From the NCBI GenBank assembly GCA_947627415.1, contig CANQVU010000010.1:1-38716 (forward strand): DNA of 38,716 nt, read 5' to 3'. The notes under the pieces are model-generated. The model saw nothing but the letters and a program-made list of their open reading frames with translations. It had not been told where the DNA came from and made no database searches. This DNA is from an uncultured Clostridia bacterium. GTDB lineage: Bacteria; Bacillota; Clostridia; TANB77; CAG-508. Positions 1-8,575 of this stretch are shown here, piece after piece (position 1 is the stretch's first letter; every line of letters starts with the position of its first letter). The position numbers and the translations under genes were made by a program.

Positions 1-268
1 TGTCAAAAAACTACGTTCCAATTGACATCTTTAAAGTATAAGTTTATTCTAAATCTTTGTTTTCTTTTATCAGCTTTCCGTTTGCAAATCTCTAATATTT
101 TATTACCAGTTATTTTTTATTATCCATACTATCTCTTTATATTTTATATAATATATATTTATTTGTTTCATGGTTATTTTATAACATCTTCTTATGAATG
201 AAAATACCTTTTCTGTAAATAAAACAAGTATTTAATTGTTTTAGGTGTTTAGTTACAATCCAAAATTA

Positions 269-320
269 AAGCTAAAATATTAACTTTACATCAATTTAAG
301 TAAAATTAATATTTTAGCTT
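269..320 (-). terminator. Probable terminator after tagH
   Basis: A perfect 15-bp inverted repeat (269-283 paired with 306-320, 22-nt loop) lies immediately after the tagH stop codon. On the minus strand it is followed by a T-rich run, as expected for an intrinsic terminator of the tagH-end operon. The rest of 1-268 is AT-rich sequence in which I see no gene. Confidence 0.6.
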
Positions 321-323
321 AAT

Positions 324-1052
324 CTATTTTATACTTTCTTTGTACTTTTCAATTGCCTCATCTATATCTGTATCACATACTATTTTTCCTTTTTTCATCA
401 CAATTCCACGTTTACAAAATTCTTTAGCAACTCCTGTCGTATGTGTTACAAATAGCAATGTTACATTATCTTTTTCAATAATTTGATTTATTTTTTTTGT
501 ACATTTCTTTTTAAATTCTTCATCCCCAACACTTAAAGCCTCATCAACTATTAGAATTTCTGGCTCTATGTTTACATTAACAGAAAAGCCCAGTCTTGCT
601 TTCATACCGCTTGAATAAGTTCTTACAGGTTGGTCTATATATTCTTCTAATTCTGCAAATTCTACAATTTTAGGTTCTAGTTTTTTTATTTCATTCTCCT
701 TTAATCCTAATATTCTACCTTTTAAATATATATTTTCTCTCCCTGTAAATTCCGGATCAAACCCTGAAGTTAATTCTAAAAGTGCACTTACTCTTCCATT
801 TACATTAATTTCTCCTTGAGTTGGAAAAGTAACTCCTGTTATCATTTTTAATATTGTTGACTTACCGGCACCATTTTTACCAAATATTGCTACAGATTCT
901 CCTCTCTCTACTTTGAATGATACATTATTTACTGCTTTTTTTTCTTTATACGGTATCTTCTTAAAAAATATAGCAAGTAATCGTCTTTTATCATTTTTAT
1001 ATAATTTATATATTTTACTTACATTTTTAAATTGTATTACATTTTCTCCCAT
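324..1052 (-). CDS. tagH: Teichoic acid/polysaccharide ABC transporter, ATP-binding subunit (TagH/Wzt-like)
   Basis: ATPase that would power export of undecaprenyl-linked teichoic acid or polysaccharide across the cytoplasmic membrane with the permease encoded just upstream. The 242-aa protein has a Walker A motif GKNGAGKST (residues 58-66), the ABC signature SSGM (147-150) and Walker B ILIVDE (166-171). The segment around residues 92-112 (ELTSGFDPEFTGRENI) is typical of the polysaccharide-export subfamily. It lacks the long C-terminal extension of Bacillus subtilis TagH, so it is a minimal Wzt-type ATPase. The start is supported by a GAAAGGAA ribosome binding site. It is the last gene of a minus-strand run and is followed by a hairpin terminator. 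The family is certain; the exported polymer is inferred from tagD and the glycerophosphotransferases next door. Confidence 0.93.
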   Translation of the reverse strand: MGENVIQFKNVSKIYKLYKNDKRRLLAIFFKKIPYKEKKAVNNVSFKVERGESVAIFGKNGAGKSTILKMITGVTFPTQGEINVNGRVSALLELTSGFDPEFTGRENIYLKGRILGLKENEIKKLEPKIVEFAELEEYIDQPVRTYSSGMKARLGFSVNVNIEPEILIVDEALSVGDEEFKKKCTKKINQIIEKDNVTLLFVTHTTGVAKEFCKRGIVMKKGKIVCDTDIDEAIEKYKESIK

Positions 1053-1075
1053 TAATTTATTCCTTTCGTTTTTTG

Positions 1076-1882
1076 TTATAATACATCTGCAATATCTTTT
1101 CTTAATTTTTTATATGACCATAGTGCTGCAATAAAAAGTATAAATGTAATTATACAAAAATATAGCAATCTCTTTGGTTGTTCCCAAAACCATACTTTGT
1201 TTATAAAGCAATTTCTAAATCCATTTACTAAAAATGTTACGGGATTTAAATTTAAAAATTTTCTAAGCCATGGTATAGCTACTTTATCAGCATTCCATAG
1301 TATTCCCGATAGCCAAAATATAGCTGTTATAAATGATTTAACTAGATTTACAAAATCCTTGCTTACTGCTCCAATAAACGATGAAAACAATGCCCATAAT
1401 GTAAAAAATATAAAGGATAGTATTAGATATAATGGCATCTGTAATATATACATATCTGGTGCATGTCCAAACAAACAAAATATTATTATAACAATTATTA
1501 GCAATATAATATTAACCATCATATTAGACATACTTACAAAAGTAGGTATTGTTGACACAGGAAATTTCATTTTTGTTACTAAATAGCTATATCTTCTAAT
1601 ACAGTTTGTTCCTCCTGTTATCATATCTCCCATATAAAACCATGGTACAACACCTGCAATTAACCATAAGAAAAATGGATAACCATTCACATCTTTCCCA
1701 GCTCTTAAACCAATAGAAAAAGCAAACCAATATACAAATATTGTAACTACTGGTTTTATTATAGCCCATGACCATCCAAGAGCTGAACCCCTATATGTTT
1801 TAGACAAATCTGCTTTTGCAAGTTTTATTATTTGTTTTCTATATTGCATATGATCTTTTATTATTTCTTTTAATATTTTCAA
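1076..1882 (-). CDS. tagG: Teichoic acid/polysaccharide ABC transporter permease (TagG/Wzm-like)
   Basis: Integral membrane permease of the ABC-2 type, 268 aa, with about six hydrophobic segments and the sequence KTYRGSALGWSWAIIKP near residues 28-44 that is characteristic of the family. It would form the channel partner of the TagH ATPase encoded 23 bp downstream. The start codon is TTG at 1882, supported by an AAAGGAG Shine-Dalgarno sequence about 8 nt upstream; no ATG with a comparable site is nearby. It follows tagD in the same direction with a short gap, so tagD-tagG-tagH are probably co-transcribed. The presence of an ABC exporter next to a Wzx/Wzy set further right means this locus carries two export routes. 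Confidence 0.93.
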   Translation of the reverse strand: MKILKEIIKDHMQYRKQIIKLAKADLSKTYRGSALGWSWAIIKPVVTIFVYWFAFSIGLRAGKDVNGYPFFLWLIAGVVPWFYMGDMITGGTNCIRRYSYLVTKMKFPVSTIPTFVSMSNMMVNIILLIIVIIIFCLFGHAPDMYILQMPLYLILSFIFFTLWALFSSFIGAVSKDFVNLVKSFITAIFWLSGILWNADKVAIPWLRKFLNLNPVTFLVNGFRNCFINKVWFWEQPKRLLYFCIITFILFIAALWSYKKLRKDIADVL

Positions 1883-1908
1883 GATTTTTCTCCTTTATTC
1901 CTTAATGT

Positions 1909-2338
1909 TTATTCTGGTATCTGATTTATACCATTTATAGGTTCTTGTAATCCTAAATCTTTTTTTATTTTAGTAGTTGATATTCCTTCTGTTCTATCTA
2001 AATATACTAATTCACAGTAATCTTTTAAATAATCAAATTTATCACTTCCTGCCCAATCACTTCCGCATTACTGTTATATCAATTTTATATTCTTTAATAT
2101 CGTCTATTTTTTGCTCCCAATTATTTTCTGGAATAACTAAATCTACATATCTTATTGCTTCAAGCATTTTTTTTCTAGTTTCATAATTATGATATGCTTT
2201 TTTCCCCTTAATTGCATTAAACTCATCTGTTGATAATGCAACTATTAAATAATCTCCTAATTCTTTTGCTCTTTTTAATAATCTTATATGCCCATAATGT
2301 AATAAATCAAATGTTCCATAAGTTAAAATTTTTTTCAT
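1909..2338 (-). CDS. tagD: Glycerol-3-phosphate cytidylyltransferase TagD, frame broken by a +1 shift at CGG
   Basis: Makes CDP-glycerol from CTP and glycerol-3-phosphate for teichoic acid synthesis. The HYGH nucleotidyltransferase motif (residues 14-17) and RTEGISTT (115-122) are both present, but lie in different reading frames. Frame 0 runs 91 residues to ...DITVM and then meets CGG AAG TGA. Skipping the C of CGG at 2063-2065 gives GGA and continues as GSDWAGSDKFDYL... to a stop at 1909, a 142-aa protein matching the family's usual VMG-x-DW region. I therefore annotate one gene, not two fragments. Whether it is expressed by recoding, is a pseudogene, or reflects a sequence error is discussed in the findings. 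It sits between the glycerophosphotransferases and the export pair. Confidence 0.85.
2063..2065 (-). other. CGG +1 shift site A (tagD codon 92)
   Basis: The frame-0 reading is ATG CGG AAG TGA. Dropping the C gives ATG GGA AGT GAT TGG, restoring the conserved TagD residues M-G-S-D-W. The restored residue is a family-conserved glycine, so the skipped-C reading (Gly) fits better than Arg. Confidence 0.85.
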
Positions 2339-2343
2339 TTATA

Positions 2344-3600
2344 TTACTCCTCTTCATTTATAATTTTTTCTAATACACGTTTTGTTGCATTACCATCATC
2401 CAAATAATTATATTTATCATTAAATTTCTTATATTTATCATCATATTTAAATTTAGAGCTTACATTTTCTATTTCTTTTATTAAGTCATCTTCTGTTTGT
2501 ACAATATTTCCTGGTAATTCATCTAAATTAATATAAAATCCCCTCATATTATTTTTGTACTTATCTAAATCATACATATAGTAAATAATAGGTCTTTTTA
2601 AATTTGCATAATCAAAAAATACACTTGAGTAATCTGTTATTAGTATATCTGATATAACATACAACTCATTAATATCATCTACTTTAGAAACATCATATAT
2701 AAACTCTTTGTATTTTTCAAAATCAAATTCATTAGCTACTAAATAATGAGCTCTAAATAGTATTATATAGTCATGCCCTAACTGCTTTTGTAATTTATCA
2801 AAATCAACTTCTGTTTTATATGTATATCCAACTCCCGAAGTATGTTGGTTGTCTCTCCATGTTGGAGCATATAATATTATTTTTTTGTTTATGTTATTTA
2901 TGTTTAGTTTTTCTTTTATCTTCTGTACATTATCTTTAGTATAATTAATCAGAAAGTCATTTCTAGGATATCCTTCTTCTATAATACAATTTTCCTTATT
3001 TATTTTTTTCAAATTCCAAGCTGATATAAAATTCTCTGTTGCAAATTTAGATGGTGATAATAGATATTTAAATTTTTTCGCATCTGTTCTATACTTATAC
3101 CTTATCTCTTTTTTTGTATTTAAAACATTATCTGAATTATCTAAATCATATCCTAATCTTTTAAGTGGTGTTCCATGCCAGCATTGCAAAAATATCTGAT
3201 TTTTTTTGGGATACTGATAATCAGCAGCTCTATAATTAAAAATCCAATATTTAGCCTTTGATAAATATTGTTCATATTCTCTTGTGCCTTGTTTAACAAC
3301 TATTGTGTTTAGATCGTTCTCCAAGTATTTATAATTCTCATATTCTTTAAATGCCCATATAAATTTATAATCATTGTACTCATTATTTTTCTTCATATAT
3401 TCATACATTGCTTTAGGACTATCTGAATATGATTTACCATTAAAAGAACAAAATATAATCATTTTATCATCTACTTTTTGCCCAACTCCTCGTGTTTTAT
3501 ATCTTTTATATCTATATATATATAAACATTTTCTAAATATTTTTCTAAATATTAAGTTTTTCTTTGCTATGTTCATTAATATTGTTTTTATATGGTTCAT
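2344..3600 (-). CDS. CDP-glycerol:poly(glycerophosphate) glycerophosphotransferase family protein (TagF/TagB-like)
   Basis: Transfers glycerol-phosphate (or another polyol-phosphate) from its CDP-activated form to a growing teichoic acid at the inner face of the membrane. The 418-aa protein shows the family's GT-B motifs: QCWHGTPLKRLGYD (about residues 138-151), EGYPRND (about 209-215), YAPTWRDN (about 242-249) and ITDYSSVFFDYA (about 319-330). The HG and the TDYSS region correspond to known active-site and CDP-glycerol-binding residues. The ATG at 3600 has an AAGGGTG ribosome binding site and makes the gene overlap the upstream paralogue by 56 bp; a second in-frame Met lies nine codons in. 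Polymerase versus primase cannot be told apart from sequence alone. Confidence 0.9.
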   Translation of the reverse strand: MNHIKTILMNIAKKNLIFRKIFRKCLYIYRYKRYKTRGVGQKVDDKMIIFCSFNGKSYSDSPKAMYEYMKKNNEYNDYKFIWAFKEYENYKYLENDLNTIVVKQGTREYEQYLSKAKYWIFNYRAADYQYPKKNQIFLQCWHGTPLKRLGYDLDNSDNVLNTKKEIRYKYRTDAKKFKYLLSPSKFATENFISAWNLKKINKENCIIEEGYPRNDFLINYTKDNVQKIKEKLNINNINKKIILYAPTWRDNQHTSGVGYTYKTEVDFDKLQKQLGHDYIILFRAHYLVANEFDFEKYKEFIYDVSKVDDINELYVISDILITDYSSVFFDYANLKRPIIYYMYDLDKYKNNMRGFYINLDELPGNIVQTEDDLIKEIENVSSKFKYDDKYKKFNDKYNYLDDGNATKRVLEKIINEEE

Positions 3601-4750
3601 TTTCTACACCCTTGTCTAAATATTTAAATACAAATTCTACAAGCCTTTTTGTATTATTAGTATCCAAATTTTCTATGTACTTATTTTTAAATACTTCTAA
3701 TTCTTCATAATCATATTTATTATTTTCTATTGTTTTAATTATTTCTTTTATATTTATACTAGTAGAATTATTCATTTCTTTAAACAGATCTATATTTAAC
3801 CCTCTTGCTTCTTGATATTCATTTATATCATAAACATAAAAATATAGAGGTTTATTTAGTAAAATAGCCTCAAATGCTATTGCTGAATAATCCGTTATAA
3901 TATAATCAGCAATTTTAAGCAAATCAAATGTATTATACTTTTTATCTACTATATATTCATTTATATCCTTACTTTTATCTAAAGGATGTAATTTTATAAT
4001 TAAATTATATTTTTCATAATCTATGTGTTTTATTAATTTTTTTATACCTATTTCATTATCAGTATTTTTTCTAAATGTAGGTACATATAAAATTGTTTTT
4101 TTATCTTTATAATTAGGATATTGTTTATAAAATTCATCTAATTTTTCTTTGCCTAACTCTTCACTTATTATATAATCTAGTCTTGGTAACCCATTTATAA
4201 AAATTTTGTCACTTTTTACTCCAAAAGCTTCTTCATAAAATTTAGCTGTTATGCTACTTGGAGCCATTACATGGGAATAATTTTTGTGCATATTCATTAT
4301 TCTAGCAATACCAGTTCCTCTTCCTTCCTTTTTATCTAAAGACTGATACCCGAATTTTTTTATTGCTCCAGAAGCATGCCAAATTTGGATTACTTCCAAA
4401 TTTTTTTTATGTTTTAATATACTAATTGGTATTGAATATCCATCTAATATGCAAACTTTTGCAGTAGCTATATGGTACATACATTTTAATATGTAAAAAC
4501 TATAATCTATTCTATCTAATAGGTTTTTTTTAAGAACTTTGCATAAAACTTTAACTTCTACATTATTAGTTCTCCTCAATATTTCTTTTTGTATCAACAA
4601 AAAGTCTACATTTGGTTTATTAGATTGTCTACTTAACATTACAACTTTATTTTTAGTAGGACATATTTTTACAAAAAAATAAATTGTATTAAGTAACCAT
4701 TTCCCCACACAAATAGCCACTCTTAAAATTTTAGTACGTATTTTTTTCAT
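3545..4750 (-). CDS. CDP-glycerol glycerophosphotransferase family protein (TagB/TagF-like)
   Basis: A second member of the teichoic acid glycerophosphotransferase family, 401 aa. Motifs include IQIWHASGAIKKFGYQ (about residues 121-136), NGLPRLDYI, LYVPTFRKN, IIKLHPLD and IITDYSAIAFEA (about 286-297). The WHASGA version of the histidine motif is typical of TagB-type primases, whereas the downstream gene has WHGTPL, suggesting different acceptor steps. It starts at ATG 4750 behind a plausible sigma-A promoter and overlaps the next gene by 56 bp, implying translational coupling. Role as primase is an inference from the motif variant; family membership is secure. Confidence 0.9.
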   Translation of the reverse strand: MKKIRTKILRVAICVGKWLLNTIYFFVKICPTKNKVVMLSRQSNKPNVDFLLIQKEILRRTNNVEVKVLCKVLKKNLLDRIDYSFYILKCMYHIATAKVCILDGYSIPISILKHKKNLEVIQIWHASGAIKKFGYQSLDKKEGRGTGIARIMNMHKNYSHVMAPSSITAKFYEEAFGVKSDKIFINGLPRLDYIISEELGKEKLDEFYKQYPNYKDKKTILYVPTFRKNTDNEIGIKKLIKHIDYEKYNLIIKLHPLDKSKDINEYIVDKKYNTFDLLKIADYIITDYSAIAFEAILLNKPLYFYVYDINEYQEARGLNIDLFKEMNNSTSINIKEIIKTIENNKYDYEELEVFKNKYIENLDTNNTKRLVEFVFKYLDKGVENEPYKNNINEHSKEKLNI

Positions 4751-4779
4751 ATCTCAAATCCTTACATAAATCTACATAT

Positions 4780-4808
4780 ATTTTATCATTAATATTTTTT
4801 TTATGCAA
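4780..4808 (-). promoter_or_regulatory. Probable sigma-A promoter for the minus-strand teichoic acid genes
   Basis: On the minus strand TTGCAT (4803-4808) is followed by a 17-bp spacer and TAAAAT (4780-4785), about 30 bp upstream of the ATG at 4750. The remaining intergenic stretch to 4969 holds a 13-bp all-AT palindrome (4866-4878 with 4892-4904) and no gene. Confidence 0.5.
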
Positions 4809-4969
4809 CTATGAACGATAGAATTCCATTTATTGGTTGTTGGTTGTTTCTTTACGTAAGTTTTTATATTATTTAATTTATATAATAGAATAATTAAATA
4901 ATATTTTTAACTAAATTATACTGAATAATAGTTTCTCCACTTACTCTTACTATATACTTTTATACAATA

Positions 4970-6074
4970 CTATGGCATTTCTTTATTAACACATCCCAAG
5001 GCTTCTTCTATAATTTTATCCATATCATAATACTTATACTGTCCTAATCGTCCACCAAATAATACTTTGTGATCTTTTTCAGATAATTGTTTATATTTTT
5101 TATATAAATTATTATTTTTATCATCATTTATAGGATAATAGGGTTCTTTCTCTTTGTCCCAGTCATTTGGATATTCTTTAGTAATAATTGTTTTATTCTG
5201 CATACCATATTCAAAATGTTTATGTTCTATAATTCTCGTGTATGGAATTTCATATTCTGTATAATTAACTACTGCGTTTCCTTGATAATTCTCCTCATTT
5301 AATATGTCTGTTTCAAATTTTAAACCTCTATATTCTAATTCACCAAATCTATAATTATAATATTTATCTATCTGACCCGTAAAAATAATTTTTTTCGCAA
5401 TATTCTCGTATTTTTCTCTGCCATCAAAAAAATCACAATTTAATTTTACTTCTATTCCTTTTAGCATCTTTTCTATTATTCCGAGTATATCCACCTATAG
5501 GTATTCCTTGATACATATCATTAAAATAATTATTATCATATGTAAATCTTACTGGTAATCTTTTAATAATAAAAGGTGGTAATTCAGTAGCTTTTCTTCC
5601 CCATTGTTTTTCAGTATATCCTTTTATAAGTTTTTCATATATAGTTTTTCCTACTAAGCTTATAGCTTTCTCTTCTAAATTTTTTGGCCTAGATATTTTT
5701 GCTTCTTTTTTTTCTTTTTCTATTATATTTTTGGCTTCTCGTGGTGTAGAAATATTCCATAATTTATTAAAAGTATTCATATTAAATGGTAAATTATAAA
5801 CTTCATTTTTATATCTTGCAATAGGTGAATTAGTATATCTATTAAATTTTGCAAATTTATTTATATATTGCCATACTTCCTTGTTATTTGTATGGAAAAT
5901 ATGTGCTCCATACATATGTACATTTATCCCTTCCATATTCTCTGTGTAAATATTTCCACCTATATGTGAACGTTTATCTATTACTAAGCATTTCTTGCCC
6001 TTTTTATTAGCTTCATATGCAAATGTCGCTCCAAATAAACCACTACCTATTATTAAATAATCATACTTTTTCAC
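4970..6074 (-). CDS. glf: UDP-galactopyranose mutase, frame broken by a +1 shift at CGG
   Basis: Flavoenzyme converting UDP-galactopyranose to UDP-galactofuranose, a precursor for galactofuranose-containing glycans. The N-terminal part has the FAD-binding GSGLFGATFA motif (about residues 10-19), followed by RSHIGGNIY, GAHIFHTN and YTEKQWG, and runs to GGYT at residue 197. Frame 0 then reads CGG AAT AAT AGA and leaves the family. Skipping the C at 5481-5483 gives GGYT-G-IIEKML and continues through FTGQID, TRIIEHKHFE, KEYP and LFGGRLGQYKYYDMD to a stop at 4970. The joined protein is 367 aa, the usual length for bacterial Glf. The start is GTG at 6074, overlapping the upstream GT2 stop codon (TAGTG). 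Both halves are otherwise undamaged. Confidence 0.88.
5481..5483 (-). other. CGG +1 shift site B (glf codon 198)
   Basis: Frame 0 reads ACT CGG AAT AAT. Skipping C gives ACT GGA ATA ATA GAA (T-G-I-I-E), restoring the UDP-galactopyranose mutase C-terminal half. This is the one site where an Arg reading of a four-base codon would also be acceptable to the family, which often has K or R here. Confidence 0.85.
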
Positions 6075-6832
6075 TATTTATCCTCCCATTTTTTCTTTTG
6101 CTTGTTTACTCTTTTCGCATTATTTTTTATCTCTTTTTCTATAGCTCTAAAATCTTTTACTGCTTGAATACCTATCTTCGTAATTTTTCTTAAATTTATT
6201 GAATTTACACCACCTTGTCTTGGTCTAAATGTTATTGGCATAAATTTAACATTTTCTTTTCCATTTAATAATAATACCGTAAGCATAACATTTGTTAAAT
6301 TAAAATCTTTTGGTATTTGATTAATATATTTGTTTAACATATCTCTACTTATTAATCTAAATGGTGTGTTTGCATCTGTTATTTTAAGCCCAAATATACA
6401 ATATAAAACAAATTTTAATGTTTTTGTAACTAGTATTCTTGAAAATCCATCTTCCCTATGTTTCCTGTAACCTATTATTGCTGAAAACACATTTCTATTT
6501 TCCCAAAATTTCCAAAATTCTGAAGGTAAAGTTTGTCCATCTGAATCAGTTTGAAATACGTAATCTGCTCCATTTTCTAAAGCATACTTATAACCATATA
6601 AAATAGTGGCTCCATGTCCACTATTTGGTTTTGTTATTACGTCTAAATGCTCAAGTTCCGCTTTCATTTCTAATAATTTCTTACAAGTATTGTCTTTACT
6701 TCCATCATCAATAATAACTAATTTGGAATCTTTTTCCCCTAGCTTTCGTAAAATTTCATTCCATTCTTTTGCTACATTTTCAATGTTATCTTCTTCATTA
6801 TATGCCGGAATTATTATAAATAATTTTTCCAT
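6074..6832 (-). CDS. GT2 family glycosyltransferase, polyprenyl-phosphate glycosyltransferase-like (DPM1/GtrB type)
   Basis: Likely transfers a sugar from a nucleotide donor to undecaprenyl phosphate. The 252-aa protein begins with IIPAYNEEDNI, then VIIDDGSKDNT, the NSGHGATILYGYKYALE segment characteristic of DPM1-like enzymes, and TDSDGQ (the metal-binding DxD, about residues 96-101). It has no C-terminal transmembrane pair, so it would be a peripheral enzyme like the short bacterial DPM1 homologues. It lies upstream of glf (stop and GTG start overlap) and downstream of a GT-C-type membrane protein. Together with gtrA at 29196 it could supply a three-component glycosylation system; that link is inference. 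Confidence 0.85.
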   Translation of the reverse strand: MEKLFIIIPAYNEEDNIENVAKEWNEILRKLGEKDSKLVIIDDGSKDNTCKKLLEMKAELEHLDVITKPNSGHGATILYGYKYALENGADYVFQTDSDGQTLPSEFWKFWENRNVFSAIIGYRKHREDGFSRILVTKTLKFVLYCIFGLKITDANTPFRLISRDMLNKYINQIPKDFNLTNVMLTVLLLNGKENVKFMPITFRPRQGGVNSINLRKITKIGIQAVKDFRAIEKEIKNNAKRVNKQKKKWEDK

Positions 6833-6841
6833 TTTCTATCC

Positions 6842-8373
6842 CTACTTTATTTTTTCATATATAGTTACTTTTTTAACCAATTCTTTATTTGTTTTATATT
6901 TTTTTTCTCTTACAGCTTTATCTAGATATTTGAATAATTTTTCAGTATAATATGTTTCATTTCCTTTTGTTGGTTTTTGTGTATAGCATACTATTATTTG
7001 TGGTTCTTTCTTTTCTAACCATTTTAAAAACTCTTTAGCTATATTTTTATCTATATTAGCAATAGGTGTTTGATAAAAATACTTTGACGTAGTAATTCTT
7101 TGTGATAGTAAATATATTACAGCTCTATTACCTAAAACAATCATTTCATCATTTTCATTTGTTCTTTCTTTTACATATTCTGCAATAATTTTTTCATTAT
7201 ATACTTTATTTTTTTTACTATGTGCATCAATAATATATTTAATTAATTGGTTTGTATCATTGCAGAATATAATTAAAATACTACATATTCCGAATTATAA
7301 ATGTTAATACCCCTTGTTTTTTCCCTTCTAAAATATAATTTAATGAATAAAATGTTGGATAAACAAAAGCTGGAATACAGATTAGCGCATAATGCCCATA
7401 GTTTCTCCCAGACATAGATGCCATAATAAAGCTCAATACCAAAAATATAATACTACCAATTAATATCAAAAATCGATTGTCTTTTTTATCACATTTTAAT
7501 AATCCTAATAAACAAACTATAAATGATATGGAGGATAGTGGTGTATACGACCAAAGTTCTATTGCACTTTTAAATATCGACAAAAAATCGCCTTTATCTC
7601 CGAACATATTTTAAATTGAATAGTATATAACTATTAAAGCAATGTTTCAATGCATTGTTTTTAATAAGATAAATTACTATTGGTAAACTTATAACTAATA
7701 GTCCTATAGAAAAATAAATTATACTTTTAAGAATATTATTAAATTGTCTTTTATATAACATATTTATACCTATAATGCCTATAAATACTACATCTGCAAT
7801 TATCATATTAGGTCGTAGCCATAATATAGCTGCAGTTGCCATCCCATTTATAATCCACATTTTTTTTTCTACTTTATTAGATCCTATTTTTAAATACTTA
7901 ATGCACATATATAATATTATTAATATAAATGGTAAAGCCCATTCTTCGGTTACATTCCCATTACCTGCATTATCTGACGCATAATATATTATAAATGGTA
8001 AAAAACTAATTAATATAGTAAAAAAACTAATCATATTACTTTTTGTAAATAACTTACACATTTTCCAAATAACTAGGAAATCTAACCATATAAAGATTAT
8101 TTCCATTATCCAAATCCCAATTGTACCATTAAAAACTGTAATTCCAACCCAATCTATCAAATATATTAATATCCCTTTGTGATCAAATAGATCTATATAT
8201 GGTACTAGCCCCTTACTTAATCCTTGTGCAATATAAACGAAAACTGCTGAATCCTTTTCTATTAGTAATTTAGATCCTGGACTAAACGGACTCCTTAGCA
8301 GAATAAAAATTCCATATGCCATCAATATTAAATTATATATTATTACTTCTTTATTTTTTTTTATAAAATTCAT
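6842..8373 (-). CDS. GT-C/GT39-like polytopic glycosyltransferase, frame broken twice by +1 shifts at CGG
   Basis: Membrane glycosyltransferase likely using a polyprenyl-linked sugar outside the membrane. The N-terminal 257 residues contain the KDSAVFVYIAQGL acidic loop after the first helix, PYIDLFDHKG and many hydrophobic helices, ending at ...NLKYV. Frame 0 then reads CGG AGA TAA. Skipping that C (7600-7602) continues as GDKGDFLSIFKSAI through further helices to ...LTFII, where CGG AAT ATG TAG occurs. Skipping the second C (7290-7292) continues as GICSILIIFCNDT through a soluble C-terminal tail (MIVLGNRAVIYLL...) to the stop at 6842. The joined product is 509 aa. Two identical-type breaks in one otherwise clean gene make random decay unlikely. 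The exact sugar is unknown. Confidence 0.8.
7290..7292 (-). other. CGG +1 shift site C (GT-C gene codon 361)
   Basis: Frame 0 reads ATA ATT CGG AAT ATG TAG. Skipping C gives ATT GGA ATA TGT AGT and opens the reading frame through 7144 to 6842 with no stop. Confidence 0.83.
7600..7602 (-). other. CGG +1 shift site D (GT-C gene codon 258)
   Basis: Frame 0 reads TAT GTT CGG AGA TAA. Skipping C gives GTT GGA GAT AAA GGC (V-G-D-K-G), joining the two halves of the membrane protein. Confidence 0.83.
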
Positions 8374-8415
8374 CTTCTACCCCTTATTATAGAAATAACA
8401 TACAATTTTATGTAC

Positions 8416-8444
8416 ATTTTAACATTATTTTCCCCCTTTTTCAA
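8416..8444 (-). promoter_or_regulatory. Sigma-A promoter for the leftward polysaccharide operon
   Basis: Minus strand TTGAAA (8439-8444), 17-bp spacer, TAAAAT (8416-8421), about 40 bp upstream of the ATG at 8373. It diverges from the promoter at 8512-8540; the whole 8374-8575 gap appears to be a shared divergent control region. Confidence 0.6.
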
Positions 8445-8511
8445 CTGTAAATTATCAATAGTAAAAATTACTTGCTTAATAAAAGATTTATATTATATTC
8501 ATAGTTTTTTC

Positions 8512-8540
8512 TTGTTCTTTATGTTGCCATGTGATACAAT
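8512..8540 (+). promoter_or_regulatory. Probable sigma-A promoter for the acyltransferase
   Basis: TTGTTC (8512-8517), 17-bp spacer and TACAAT (8535-8540), about 36 bp before the ATG at 8576. A weaker alternative (TTGCTT around 8472 with TATATT) exists. Confidence 0.45.
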
Positions 8541-8575
8541 ATGTTCATTATTAAATTTGATGAGAGGTGTCAATC

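Noticed and set aside
4866..4904. 13-bp AT palindrome between glf and the glycerophosphotransferase gene as a terminator for glf
   Set aside because: On the minus strand it is not followed by a T-tract, and the stem is entirely A/T. It may be chance in such AT-rich DNA.
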